NCBI RefSeq assembly: GCF_029931775.1
Contig: NC_079312.1
Coordinates: 124,370,872-124,434,871 of the forward strand
DNA length: 64,000 nt
Origin: Euleptes europaea
Lineage: Eukaryota; Chordata; Lepidosauria; Squamata; Sphaerodactylidae
Direction of reading: 5' to 3'
A program made the translations under genes and the position numbers. The notes below the pieces were generated by a model. It did no database searches. It had not been told where the DNA came from and was given only the letters and a program-made list of their open reading frames with translations. This document shows positions 46,891-56,958 of the stretch, in pieces; the first letter of the stretch is position 1, and every line of letters begins with the position of its first letter.

Positions 46891-47517
46891 TCAACAGACG
46901 GTACAGCTGTTGGCTTTGTTCATGGGGGGCCTCAGCGGTGGCCCCTTGGGCAGAGTCTCCCGCCTTCTGCGAAGGGCAGGGCTCAGCCGGCTGGGCAGGT
47001 TGACTTGCTGGAGCAGTTCTCTGAAGACCTCCACCACGTTCTCGTTCTCTTTGGCTGACGCTTCCAGGAAACGGCTGTTCCAGTCGAGCTCCACCAAGGA
47101 AAGGGCGTCCTCAGGTAACACCTGTCTAAGCCCACCAGCTTCTGCCTTATTGCCCACCACCACAATGGGTGGGAACTTATCCTCCTTCAGCTCGAGGATC
47201 TCATCATGTAGACTCTTCACATAGTCAAAGGATTCTGCATCATCCACAGCATAGACCAAAGCGAAGGCGTCACTGTTCTGGATGGAAAGTTTACGCATGG
47301 CTGGGAAGGAGTAACTGCCGCTGGTGTCCAGGATCTCAACTTTGATGGTAGTCCCATTCACCTCATACTCCTTGGTGTGCAGCTCTTCCACAGTCCGCCG
47401 ATGCTTTGGCTCAAAGGTGTCCAGCAGGAAGCGATGGATCAAGGCTGTCTTACCCACCCCAGCTGCGCCCAGGAAGACCAGACGTACTTGGCTCTTCTCC
47501 TTCACTGCCAAAGACAT
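46891..47517 (-). CDS. RASD/Rhes-like Ras-family small GTPase
   Basis: The 208-residue protein is a complete Ras-type GTPase that would act as a GTP-dependent switch at membranes. The P-loop GAAGVGKT is at 17-24, the switch II motif DTSG at 64-67 followed by FPAMRKLS, NKAE at 123-126, EASAK at 152-156 and a C-terminal CAAX-type box CTVC at 205-208. DTSG with FPAMR.LS, and the LPSRLSPAL segment after the G domain, are hallmarks of the RASD1/RASD2 (Dexras/Rhes) branch rather than Ras, Rap or DiRas. I chose the ATG at 47517 because a splice acceptor (CTCTGCACAG) lies only 18 nt upstream; the open frame above it is intronic. RASD proteins are longer (about 270-280 residues) with a basic tail, which this one lacks. 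The NKxD aspartate is glutamate here. I cannot name the exact orthologue. Confidence 0.88.
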   Translation of the reverse strand: MSLAVKEKSQVRLVFLGAAGVGKTALIHRFLLDTFEPKHRRTVEELHTKEYEVNGTTIKVEILDTSGSYSFPAMRKLSIQNSDAFALVYAVDDAESFDYVKSLHDEILELKEDKFPPIVVVGNKAEAGGLRQVLPEDALSLVELDWNSRFLEASAKENENVVEVFRELLQQVNLPSRLSPALRRRRETLPKGPPLRPPMNKANSCTVC

Positions 47518-47535
47518 GATTCTGTACGTTTGCAC
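47518..47535 (-). other. 5'UTR part of the GTPase coding exon, with acceptor at 47536-47537
   Basis: Read on the minus strand, TTGCCCTCTGCACAG is directly followed by 18 nt and the ATG. This looks like an intron 3' end, so the gene has at least one non-coding 5' exon further upstream (higher coordinates). RASD genes also carry 5'UTR introns. The position of the donor was not established. Confidence 0.6.
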
Positions 47536-47537
47536 CT

Positions 47538-48060
47538 GTGCAGAGGGCAAGCAAGGACAGGAGATTAAAGTCCCAAATACCGGCTGAGAATATGTGTACC
47601 TGACCTTGATGCTCTGTGGCTTAAAAACGAGTTTCTATTTCCACGGTTCTTTCTCAAGTTTGCCTCCACTCTGGTTCTCCAACTTCTCCCTGCCGAATCA
47701 CTGCCGTGCGCACAGCCGCCTGGCTCCTCTTCCCATGTATTTATGCTCGCTTCTGTCTCTCTCTCACACACACAAACACAAACCGAGTTTCGACTGCCTC
47801 CTCCGGTCTCTGCTGGGGGGGATGTTGGGGGGTGGGCGGGGGGAGAGCAGGGGACAGATGGATGCTCTGGGCCAATCAGCTGAGCCCTGTCCTTGAAATC
47901 CATCCCCAGCCCCTGGAGAGACAGACAGATAGAAACTCACTAGCAAACATCACACACCGCTGATGCCACGGCTGGCTGCTTGAGGCAGCTTAGCTGCCTC
48001 TCGGCTGCTGAGCCCACGCAAGCCATAGACTTTTGCCCTCCTGAGAGATTAACTTGCATT
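47538..48060 (-). promoter_or_regulatory. Likely 5' region/promoter of the GTPase gene
   Basis: The roughly 500 nt upstream of the coding exon are richer in G and C than the flanks, carry a short CA run (47765-47781) and G-rich tracts (47815-47850), and are free of transposon copies, unlike the sequence beyond 48,600. This fits a 5'UTR exon plus promoter, but no TATA box or start site could be fixed. Confidence 0.35.
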
Positions 48061-48643
48061 AGCTGGAAACAGCCTGTTGTTCTTTGTGTTTCCTGGAAGG
48101 TTCAGTGCCTTCGCTACCCTTTTCCCTCCCCTTTGTCGGCAAACTGTGCAGCAGGGAGTGAAACACATCTTAAATTAACAACAAGAAAATACGAGTTGTA
48201 CAAAATGAACCACTAAGTTTGTGGGGATTTGTAGCTGGCAATGTTGCTACTAAATAGGTGTATTATGGGCAAATAAGAGAAAGGGATCAAACCAGCATCA
48301 GAGGAGTGCCGGCTGTCTGGTGAAGCAAATCTTCCTCGTCACAGTCAGAGTCTATTATTTGTTTTTGAATGAACATGAATACGAAAGCCTTTATTGGCAT
48401 TAAAAGGGAAATCATACAGTGAAGTTTACACTGAAATCATAAAGGCATGCAGATATCATACGATAAAAAGAAAGATTATTTGTTTTTGTAAGCCATATTC
48501 AAGATTCTTAATAACACCGTAACTCAGATTGGGCTTATTTTCATTTATATTTCAAATAACTGAACTGTATAGCAGGGAACTAACCAATAGGATTTAGGGA
48601 AGTGGGGTCACTGACCTCCTGGTCACTTTGCAGCTATTCAAGT
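48061..48643. other. Intergenic, no gene seen
   Basis: A/T-rich spacer upstream of the GTPase gene without recognisable repeats. Confidence 0.6.
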
Positions 48644-48849
48644 AGGGCTGCCAGCTCTGGGTTGGGAAACACCTGGAGATTTTGGGGGCGGAGCCTGAAG
48701 AGGGTGGGGTTTGGGGAGGGGAGGGACTTCAATGCCATAGAGTCCAATTGCCAAGGTGGCCATATACTTAAGGGAACTGATCTCTGTTGCCTGGAGATCA
48801 ATTGTAATAGCAGGAGACCTCCAGCAACCACCTGGAAGTTGGCAACCCA
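48644..48849 (-). mobile_element. hAT-type MITE (TAGGGTTGCC family)
   Basis: It runs AGGGCTGCCAGCTCTGGGTT to CCTGGAAGTTGGCAACCC, 206 bp, with the internal GCCATAGAGTCCAATTGCC block in reverse orientation. Confidence 0.85.
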
Positions 48850-49355
48850 GCCCCCTCTGCCTTCCTGTCTGATCCCATGCAGTTCCCACATGGGTCCTGA
48901 CTTACTTTTCGATGTGGCACCAAATCCATCAACATAGGCTAAGGCAGCCAAGGAGAGGGGAACTGACTGAAGCACCTTTCTTGTCTCTCTTTCCCTGGCA
49001 GATGTTCATGGAATTTTGTTTTGCTTATCAATACCTTTCGTGACTCTTAAAACATTCTCGCATAAGATCGCAGCACAAATTGTTCCCTCTTTCACGTCTT
49101 CCGTCTTACAGGTTCTTAGCATTTTGCGACAGGCGAGGCTGTGGGCAATACAGCTCTTGTCACTTTCAGGAGCAACTGCTGAGAGCCTTCATGAAATCCC
49201 AGCCAAAAATCCCAGACTAGAAGCAGGTCCTCCCCAAAAGCAGCAAGAGCCCTCACTCCATCCCATAACAGCTCCTGCGGGGGCGGGGGGCAGACCCACC
49301 TTAGAGCCTTGACTAATGGGTTGAAGACCACTGCCTTACACAGCACTAAACAGTT

Positions 49356-49866
49356 AGAAGAAGAGTTGGTTTTTATATGACAATTTTCTCAACCTTTCAA
49401 GGAGAATCAAAACGGCTTAATCTCCTTCCCTTCCTCTCCCCACAACAGACACCTTGTGAAGTAGGTGGGGCCGAGAGAGTTCTGAGCGAACTGTGACTAG
49501 CCTAGGGTTGCCCACCTCCAGGTACTAGCTGAAGATCTCCTGCTGTTACAACTGATCTCCAGCCAAGATCAGTTCCCCTGGAGAAAATGGTTGCTTTGGC
49601 AATTGGATTCTATGGAATGGAAGTCCCTCCCCTCCCCAAACCCCACCCTCCTCCGGCTCCACCCCAAAAACCTCCCGCCACTGGCAAAGAGGGACCTGGC
49701 AACCCTAGACTAGCCCAAGGTCACCTAGCAGGCTTCATGTGGAAGAGTGGGGAAACAAACCTCATTCTACAGATTAGAGTCCGCCGTTCATGTGGAGGAG
49801 TGGGGAATCAAACCCAGTTCTCCAGATTAGAGCCTGCTGCTCATAACCACTACACCACACTGGCTT
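49356..49866 (-). mobile_element. tRNA-derived SINE (family A), minus strand, split by a hAT MITE
   Basis: The parts 49356-49502 and 49716-49866 together make one SINE in minus orientation: tail AAGAGTTGGTTTTTATATG, body CACAACAGACACCTTGTGAA, two B-box segments and the head CACTACACCACACTGGCT. The MITE at 49503-49707 interrupts it. Confidence 0.88.
49503..49707 (+). mobile_element. hAT-type MITE inserted in a SINE, exact 8-bp duplication
   Basis: The ends are TAGGGTTGCC and GGCAACCCTA. The 8-bp duplication GACTAGCC at 49495-49502 and 49708-49715 comes from the SINE sequence, and other SINE copies show the site without insertion. This fixes the element's true ends and its hAT assignment. Confidence 0.92.
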
Positions 49867-50119
49867 TCCCATTCCCTCCATTATATGAAAAAGCCCACGT
49901 TTGGCAACCAATGTGACCGGGGGAGTGGGGTTATGCCCGTGGAAAACTTGCCAGTTGGCAAGCCTAAGATTCTGCTTCTTTCATTGACCCTACGCATCAC
50001 CTGGATAAAAAAAGAAGGGAAGGGTTCATCCAATTTGCAGCCTGCAGTTTATTTGTTTAACTTTCTTTAATTTCTGTATGAAATGAACTTAACATATCCT
50101 TGTATGTGTAGTAATGATA

Positions 50120-50480
50120 GAGAGGTTGCCTTTCGCAGTTATGCTCATCCCATCACTATATGAATGGCTAGAACAGCGATGCTCAGCGAGCAACCCTTTC
50201 TCCACAGAGCCCCTGTCTTTTGGGATGAGCTACCAGCCATGGTAGAGACTTCCAGTCTTTCGAAGGGTGATCAAAACAATTCTCTTTTGTTGAGCTCTCT
50301 CTTGGGGGATGTTAGTCTATATGGTATCTTTCGGATATTGCTCAATATGTTCTTAATTTGGGAGAGCTGTTGTATTCTATGGATCTTGGGAAGCTGAGTT
50401 GTTGTTGGGGCTTTTATTTTATGTTTGGTTTTACGATGATATGTTGGGCTGTTAAGGAAAGGTGGGCTGTAAATTTTTTA
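50120..50480 (+). repeat. Possible LINE 3' end (L2/CR1-like), degraded
   Basis: Sequence such as GGGATGAGCTACCAGCCATG and AGGAAAGGTGGGCTGTAAAT resembles the 3' ends of squamate L2-type LINEs. It contains no intact coding sequence. The assignment is tentative. Confidence 0.35.
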
Positions 50481-50723
50481 AACAGCTGTAAACAAAGTTA
50501 AGTCCATTTGTAAATGGTGCTGATGCTAGAAGAACCTGCGCTTGTGACACCCCTTCCTCTGGGTATATACGTTAGGCAAAAGGCAACTTTTGAAAGAGGC
50601 TGAATGTAACATCCATACATTATCATTATACCCCCACCTCCTGCATCAGACTGGTAAAAATGGCGCAGGAGGCTGGATCCCAAATGATTATCAGCACGGC
50701 ATCAGTTGCTACTGCCATATATG

Positions 50724-51034
50724 TAGGGTTGCCAGGTCCCCCCTCTCCTCCAGCGGGAGGTTTTGGGCATAGATCGTGTGCGTGAGGCCATGCCAACGCG
50801 ATCGTGTCACTTCCGGTTTACACCCAGAAGTGCTACATTGCAAGGGGCCTAAACTCCCAGTTTGAGTGGTAAAAGGCCTGTTGCGATGCAGCACTTCTGG
50901 GTGTAAACTGGAAGTGCCGTGCCACGGCGTGCAGGCGTGTGTGCACACTTGCCCGCCAACCCTCAGCTGGTCGGTAGGCACCCAGGTGGATTGGTGGGGG
51001 TTTGCCCGCCACCACCAGGCACTTGGCAACTCTA
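50724..51034. mobile_element. hAT-type MITE, longer family with internal palindrome
   Basis: The ends TAGGGTTGCCAGG and TTGGCAACTCTA match the smaller MITE. Imperfect 8-bp flanks CATATATG and CATATTCG agree at 6 positions. Inside, TTACACCCAGAAGTGCTACA is mirrored by GCAGCACTTCTGGGTGTAAA. A related copy lies at 55585-55905. Confidence 0.75.
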
Positions 51035-51107
51035 CATATTCGAAACATACTAAATTTTAAGAGTAAGTTCAAATAAATAAAGGAGTCTTGTTTATATGAT
51101 ATATTAA

Positions 51108-51324
51108 TAGGGTTGCCTACCTCCAGGAACTAGCTGGTGGCTGGAGATCTCCCACTATTACAACTGATCTCCAGCTGATAGAGATCAGTTCACCTGGAGA
51201 AAATGGCAGCTTTGGAAATTGGACTCTACGGCATTGAAGTCCCTCCCCAAACCCCACCCTCCTCAGGCTCCCCCCCCCAAAAAAAAACCTCCCAGCAGAG
51301 GCGAAGAGGGACCTGGCAACCCTA
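51108..51324 (+). mobile_element. hAT-type MITE (TAGGGTTGCC family)
   Basis: A full-length 217-bp copy runs from TAGGGTTGCCTACCTCCAGG to GGGACCTGGCAACCCTA, expanded by homopolymer runs of C and A near 51270-51289. Confidence 0.88.
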
Positions 51325-52264
51325 TATACTGACCATGAGGCCATGATGAACAGCAAGCAATGAATCCAGGAAATCAGGAGCTTTAGATAAGTGAGGTGTG
51401 GGCAAGGCGGTTTTTATAATTGCAATATCAACTTCTCTGGTTCTGCCTTTTTTTTTTCAGTGCACCGTTAGTAGTTTTGAGTCATTTGGGATCAAATCGT
51501 ACATCCAGGGTTAACTGAGAAAGAAATGTTTACAAGGAAGGGCAGCTTGGTTCTGATGTCACACAAAACAACAGTTTAATTCCATTAATCATACTTAGGG
51601 TGATTGCCCAAACACAGAACGACGTTGGGACAATCAGACGCTACTCCAGAATAGTTAGAGTAGGCCAAACCAGGATCTGAAACCATGGTTTGAAATATAT
51701 TAACCATGGTTCACCTTACCTATGGTTTGTATGAATGTGGACATCCTGGATTAATCCTGGATTGTTCTTTGTGTAGTTCTTGCTGCAATACAGGTTGGGA
51801 TACCAGCGATGAAACCAGCATTTGTCAAGGTCAACCAGGATGTGAATGATCACCAAATCTTAGTTTTACAAATGAACCAAAGTTAAAAGATGCCATGGCT
51901 TCATATTAACCCTGAGCCAAGGCAGCTTCTGTGACCTTTATTGTTGCAGTTTGTGTATGGATAAAAGTACAAGTGAGGCTTCAGGAAAAGAAGTTTCACA
52001 GTCCATTACCAGACGTCAGGATAAAGGCCATGGTTTGTTGCTAAGTGACAAGGGAATTTGTTACAGCAGATTACAGGAATTATTGTAACCCAAATAGCAT
52101 CAGTCTTATTCAGTCATATCTAATAAGGATCACCAGTCCTTCCTATTTTTACTAATAGATTCTCTATCACACTGTTTTCTGTTGCCTAAGAAGGCCGGAC
52201 CAGAACCAACGGGTTGAAATTAAATCAAAAGAGTTTCCGTCTAGACATTAGGAAGAATTTTCTA

Positions 52265-53708
52265 CAAAAGAGAGAGGAGGTTTTGCCCTTCCTAATTTTA
52301 AACTTTATGTGGAAGCCTCAGCTTTGGTATGGTTAAAAGATTGGATATTGTTGAAGAATGCACGCTTATTAGATTTGGAAGGCTTTGACAACAGATATGG
52401 GTGTCATGGGTATTTATGGTACAACAAACTTAAAATGCATATGGCTTTTCAACATCATATTGTCAGATCATCCTTGATAAAAACTTGGTTGAGATACAAA
52501 CATCTGTTAGAAACTAAGACACCGCTATGGATATCCTCACAAGAAATGTTAACTTTACAACCATTAAGACCATCACAATTTATAGAATATCAAGACCTTT
52601 TGAAATGGGAAGGGAATAAAAGTGCCTTAAAAGACTGTGAAGATGTCAAGGACTATTTAAGTTGGTTCCAATATCATCAAATAAAATCTGTATACGTACA
52701 AGATATGAAACTGGGATTCCTTAAAGAAAAATCAATTTTACAACAGACATTGTTGGATAACACTGACCATCTAATTTCAAAGATGTATAAGCTTTTGTTG
52801 TTACTATATGCAGAACAAGAAAGAATTAAGCCAACGATGATAACTTGGGCACAGACAATTGGTCATAATATTTCCTTGAACTGCTGGGAAAGACTTTGGT
52901 CAAGAGATATGAAAAAGGTTCTTTCCCAGTCTATAAAGGAGAACATTTACAAGATGATTTACAGATGGTATTTGACACCGAAAAAACTGTCCAAAATGTA
53001 TAGTACAATGCCACCAAATTGTTGGAAATGTCAGGAAAAAGTTGGTTCTTTTCATCATATTTGGTGGCTCTGTGACAAAGCAAAAAATTTCTGGGATATG
53101 ATATATTATGAGCTGAGACTAATTTTACAACGAAATATCCCTAAAACTTCGGAGATGATGTTGTTAAGCATTATACCAGAAAACATTTTATCGCAAAGAA
53201 CTTTTTTACTTTATGCCACCACAGCTGCAAGAATGGTCTATGCAGCTAAATGGAAAATGACTGAGATACCGGACAAAACCGACTGGATAAATAAAATGTT
53301 TGAACTAGCAGAAATGGTGAAATTGACTGCGTTAGTAAATCACAAGGACAATGATGAATTTCTGAAGGAGTGGGAGGCATGGATTTTATATTGTAATGAT
53401 GAACTTAGTATGAAAAATGTTAAAGGTTATGATTTAGTCTAATTCAATTGTTAATAATAGTTATATATTAGAATTAAATGAATGAAAAAATTAAATATTT
53501 CTTAATAATTGTAGAATGTTATATATTGAATTAGAAGATAATTACAAAGAGGACCACGGAGATAAGTCAGTGACAGAAGAAGGAAGAGGGGAAGTTAGAG
53601 AAGATATAGATAGTATTATATATTGTAGATTAAATAAAGATTTAGAATTAAATGACAATGATAATTAAATGTATGGATGTATAAGAAAATTTAAAATTTT
53701 TTTTAAAA
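52265..53708 (+). mobile_element. 5'-truncated L1 LINE, ORF2 end and 3'UTR
   Basis: The 1.44-kb insert lies between exact 15-bp duplications AGGAAGAATTTTCTA (52250-52264, 53709-53723). It starts inside ORF2, carries about 250 nt of A/T-rich 3' sequence after the stop and ends in an A-rich tail. This is the expected product of target-primed reverse transcription of an L1. Confidence 0.92.
52267..53442 (+). pseudogene. L1 ORF2 C-terminal fragment, 391 residues open
   Basis: The frame opens at the truncation point with KERGGFALPNFKLY, then VEASALVWLKDW, and runs uninterrupted to a TAA at 53440. The C-terminal cysteine motif CWKC...HHIWWLC (ORF residues about 250-270) and the TAARMVYAAKWK segment are signatures of vertebrate L1 ORF2 downstream of the reverse transcriptase. 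Endonuclease and reverse transcriptase domains are missing. An open frame this long suggests a fairly recent insertion compared with the surrounding CR1. Confidence 0.88.
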
Positions 53709-54316
53709 AGGAAGAATTTTCTAACAGTTAGAGCGGTTCCTCAATGGAACAGGCTTCCTCAGGAGGTGGTAAGCTCTCCTTCCATGGAGGTTTTTAAGAA
53801 GAAGTTAGATGGCCATCTGTCAGCAATGCTGATTCTGTGACCTTAGGCAGATGATGAGAGGGAAGGCATCTTGGCCATCTTCTGGTCACTAGGGGTGTGT
53901 GGGGGGGAGGTAGTTGTGAATTGCCTGCATTGTGCAGGGGGTTGGACTTGATGACCCTGGTGGTCCCTTCCAACTCTATGATTCTATGCTTTTTCTTCTG
54001 TTACTAATATATCAGATCCATCCAGCTAGTAATTGGAGGTTGGCAACCCTAATCTCCAGCCACCACCTGGAGGTTGCTAATTCCTCCCTACCCCACTACA
54101 AGGCTGGGTGCAGAAGAAAGTACTTTCTGTGCAGCCTGACTTGGATGGATCTGAGGCACCAGTGATGTGAGAGGAGACATGTGCCTGCCATCACCTCCTC
54201 CTGTATCACCAGCTCCTGCTAGTTTGGCACCCCGAATTACATGGGGAGAGGATCTGAGTGCACAGGGCGGGGCTGTCATTGAAATGGCAAAAATGACAAG
54301 TATGATATGCTTAAAG

Positions 54317-54493
54317 CAGGGGTGTCAAACATAAGGCCTGTGGGCCAGATCTGGCCCCTTGAGGTCTCCTGTGCAGCCCGTGAGCCAGCCACCCTCCCCA
54401 CTCTCGATCTGGGCCGGCAAGGCATGGCCCGGCCTGACTAAGTGGCATTTATGTCATAACCGGTCCTTGTAAAAATTGAGTTCAACACCCCTG
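54317..54493 (+). mobile_element. hAT copy of the CAGGGGTGTCAAAC family
   Basis: It runs CAGGGGTGTCAAACATAAGG to GTTCAACACCCCTG, with flanks GCTTAAAG and GCTTAAAA (7 of 8 identical) at 54309-54316 and 54494-54501. It is 177 bp. Confidence 0.88.
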
Positions 54494-55129
54494 GCTTAAA
54501 AGTCATGGGCAGTGCCTTCTTAAGCCCCAGATTTCAGCACATTGCCAACGCTGCAATAGCGCTGGCGTAGCCAGTTAGCATCCTATATAGTTATTTAAAT
54601 ATTTATTTCCTGCCTTATCTCCATAGGCTCATGGTGTTTAATAAAGCAACCACAAGTTGCAAACATAAAACACACCACAATCAACATGATAACAGAGTCT
54701 GATCTCCCCCCACCCAAAAAAAATACTGCCCACTGAATGCATTTAGAAATAAAATTATTTATGCCCCTTCCTAAATGCGGGTCAGAAAGGCAGCCTCCTC
54801 ACTAACTCTGGTAAACCACGCTAAAAGACCCGTCCGGCCACAGAAAAAGCGTATGACCTGGCTATTGCCAAACAGACAGGGCATCAGTCGAGGCAAGCTA
54901 CCTGAACAGCACAGCTGCAGCATGGGGTGATACCAGGAGATGCAGTTTGATAGGTATGAGGGGGCATTTGCCACTGCCACTCAAGAGTCGTATCCTGCCA
55001 CTGCTGGAAAGGGTTGCTCGAGGAGTTTCACCAGAAACTCTATTGTAAGAACTTCCTGTAAGTAGATAAGGTGTTATGTTTCTTTTTCATTTTTCTTCGA
55101 GGACCCTGCCACCCCACAGTCCTCCTGCT

Positions 55130-55512
55130 GGTACTGATTGACTGACTGATTGATTGGATTTATATCCCACCCTCTATCCCAGCCAGGCTGGGCTCAGGGC
55201 ATGTAACATCACCGAATACACAATGGAAATACAACAAAACATACAAATATATACAATATTAATTAAAACCCGACAATTCTCAGTTAAAATCAGTCTAAAG
55301 CGAAACCAGATGGCGCTCAGATTTGGGTCGCAGGCTCTTGGCCAACTCGGAAAAGACAGCCAGGCTCCCCCACAAGAATGGCTAAAAAAAGGTGAGCGGG
55401 GGGTGGGGGTGGAGAAAGGGAGGCCAGGTGTGATGGAGACCCATTGCTGCCCTCAGTCATAGGCCTGGCAGAACAACTCGGTCCTACGGCCCCTGTGGAA
55501 CTGTTGCCAGGC
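55130..55512 (-). repeat. Interspersed repeat of unassigned family, copy 2
   Basis: GGATTTATATCCCACCCTCT, GCTGGGCTCAGGGCATGTAA, then CTCAGTCATAGGCCTGGCAG and CCCTGTGGAACTGTTGCC align in order with the copy at 40471-40790. Confidence 0.55.
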
Positions 55513-55584
55513 ACTGCCTCATTTGTCTCATTTCCTCCGTCTATTGGCATCTTGTGGCAATGAATTTCATAATTGTGATACAGT

Positions 55585-55905
55585 TAAGGTTGCGAAGTGC
55601 CAGGTGGTGGCAGGCAAACCCCCGCCAATCCACCTGGCCACCCGCTGACCAGCTGAGGGTCGGCGGGCAATCTGTGCAGGCAGGGACAGGTCACTTCCGT
55701 TTCACATCCAGAAGTGCTGCATTGCAAAGGGCCGGTTTCCACTCAAACTCCCAGTTTGAGTGGTAAAGGCCTGTTGCGATGTGGCACTTCTGGGTGTAAA
55801 ACGCATCACAAGGGGCCATTTGAGTGGAAACCGGCCCTTTGCAATGCAGCACTTCCGGGTGTAAATCGAAAGTGCAGAAGCACTTCCGGGAGCGTGCGAC
55901 CCCCC
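55585..55905. mobile_element. hAT-type MITE, longer family with internal palindromes, copy 2
   Basis: It opens TAAGGTTGCGAAGTGCCAGG and shares TCCAGAAGTGCTGCATTGCA and GGCACTTCTGGGTGTAAA with 50724-51034. Three mirrored GAAGTGC/GCACTTC segments surround an AAACCGGCCCTTTGC block. The right end runs into a poly-C tract and is not clear. Confidence 0.6.
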
Positions 55906-56958
55906 CCCCCCAACCCCCAGTAAGCTTAGGTACAGTCCATGTCAGATAATAACTGAAGCAGCGGTTGTTATCACGGTGTCCAGCAGTCCTGCGTTTTTGT
56001 TGCAGTGAACGAGGAGAGACAAGAGGCGCGAGTGAACCATTCTGGTTTTGGTTTGCTTGTACGGCTAGTCGCGAAGCCGCAGACTTGCCTCCAGGGGCAG
56101 CTGCCATCCTCATGTAGCACACTACAACATTTGTACTCTCCTCGAATAAACGTAAGCACGTTTATAAGAGAATAGCCATCCGTCAATTAGCGATACAAAA
56201 TTAGAGGCCAAGGGAGTTCTGGGTTCATCCTCTATCCCCCGGGGCTGTTCAGATAAGGGCGGTCTGGCCTCCCTTATCAGCTCATCTTCCAGAGACACAT
56301 GGCCCCTTAGTTCCATTTATTCACTGTAACTGTAACGTTCATCCTAGACAGCAGGTCCTTGGCTTTCTCTGCCCATTAATGCCGTTAAATGGAGGGCTAA
56401 TGCTCCCTGTTAAAAGCTGTCTTGTGCAGATATGCCCTCACCCTAAAGACTACTGATGGCTCCCTGTCACAGCTTTTGCCTTGGATTCTCTGGCTTGGCC
56501 ACAGACATGGAGACAGTGGGAAGGGACGCACAGGCTCGTCAGGACCCCCAATTTCAAGGTAACCTTGGTAACCTGCAGCAAACTCCATTAGCCCACAAGT
56601 ACCATTGTCGTATTTAGTCGGGACAACTGCATGACAGAAGGTTCCTGGTATACTTTCAATTCTGCATTATTCTGCCTGGAGCTTTCCTCAATAAGATTCT
56701 TGATCCTCTTGGCTGTCATCTTATTTGCTGTGTATAAAGTTGCCAATGTCCGGGTAGTTAACTGAAAGCAGACACCTCTGTGTAAATAGTAATTGCATCC
56801 AAATGCGCACAGAAGGGCACACAAATAGTAACTAAATGCTAAGAAGTCTATTACGTATCTTAAATACATCCAATATATACATAATTTTTGCTTCAGTACA
56901 ATATAGCATCCAAAATCATCAAGGTAAGTACAAAAAGATCCAAATATATGGTATAGTA

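Larger units (their letters stand above)
52188..53988 (+). mobile_element. CR1 LINE 3' end split by an L1 insertion
   Basis: 52188-52264 (AAGGCCGGACCAGAACCAAC, GGGTTGAAATTAAATC) and 53724-53988 (ACAGTTAGAGCGGTTCCTCA to CCAACTCTATGATTCTATG) are consecutive parts of a CR1 3' end on the + strand. The L1 piece at 52265-53708 separates them. Confidence 0.9.

Noticed and set aside
47535-47550. An upstream start adding MPSAQVQTYRI to the GTPase
   Set aside because: A splice acceptor lies inside that stretch, so the extra residues would come from intron sequence.
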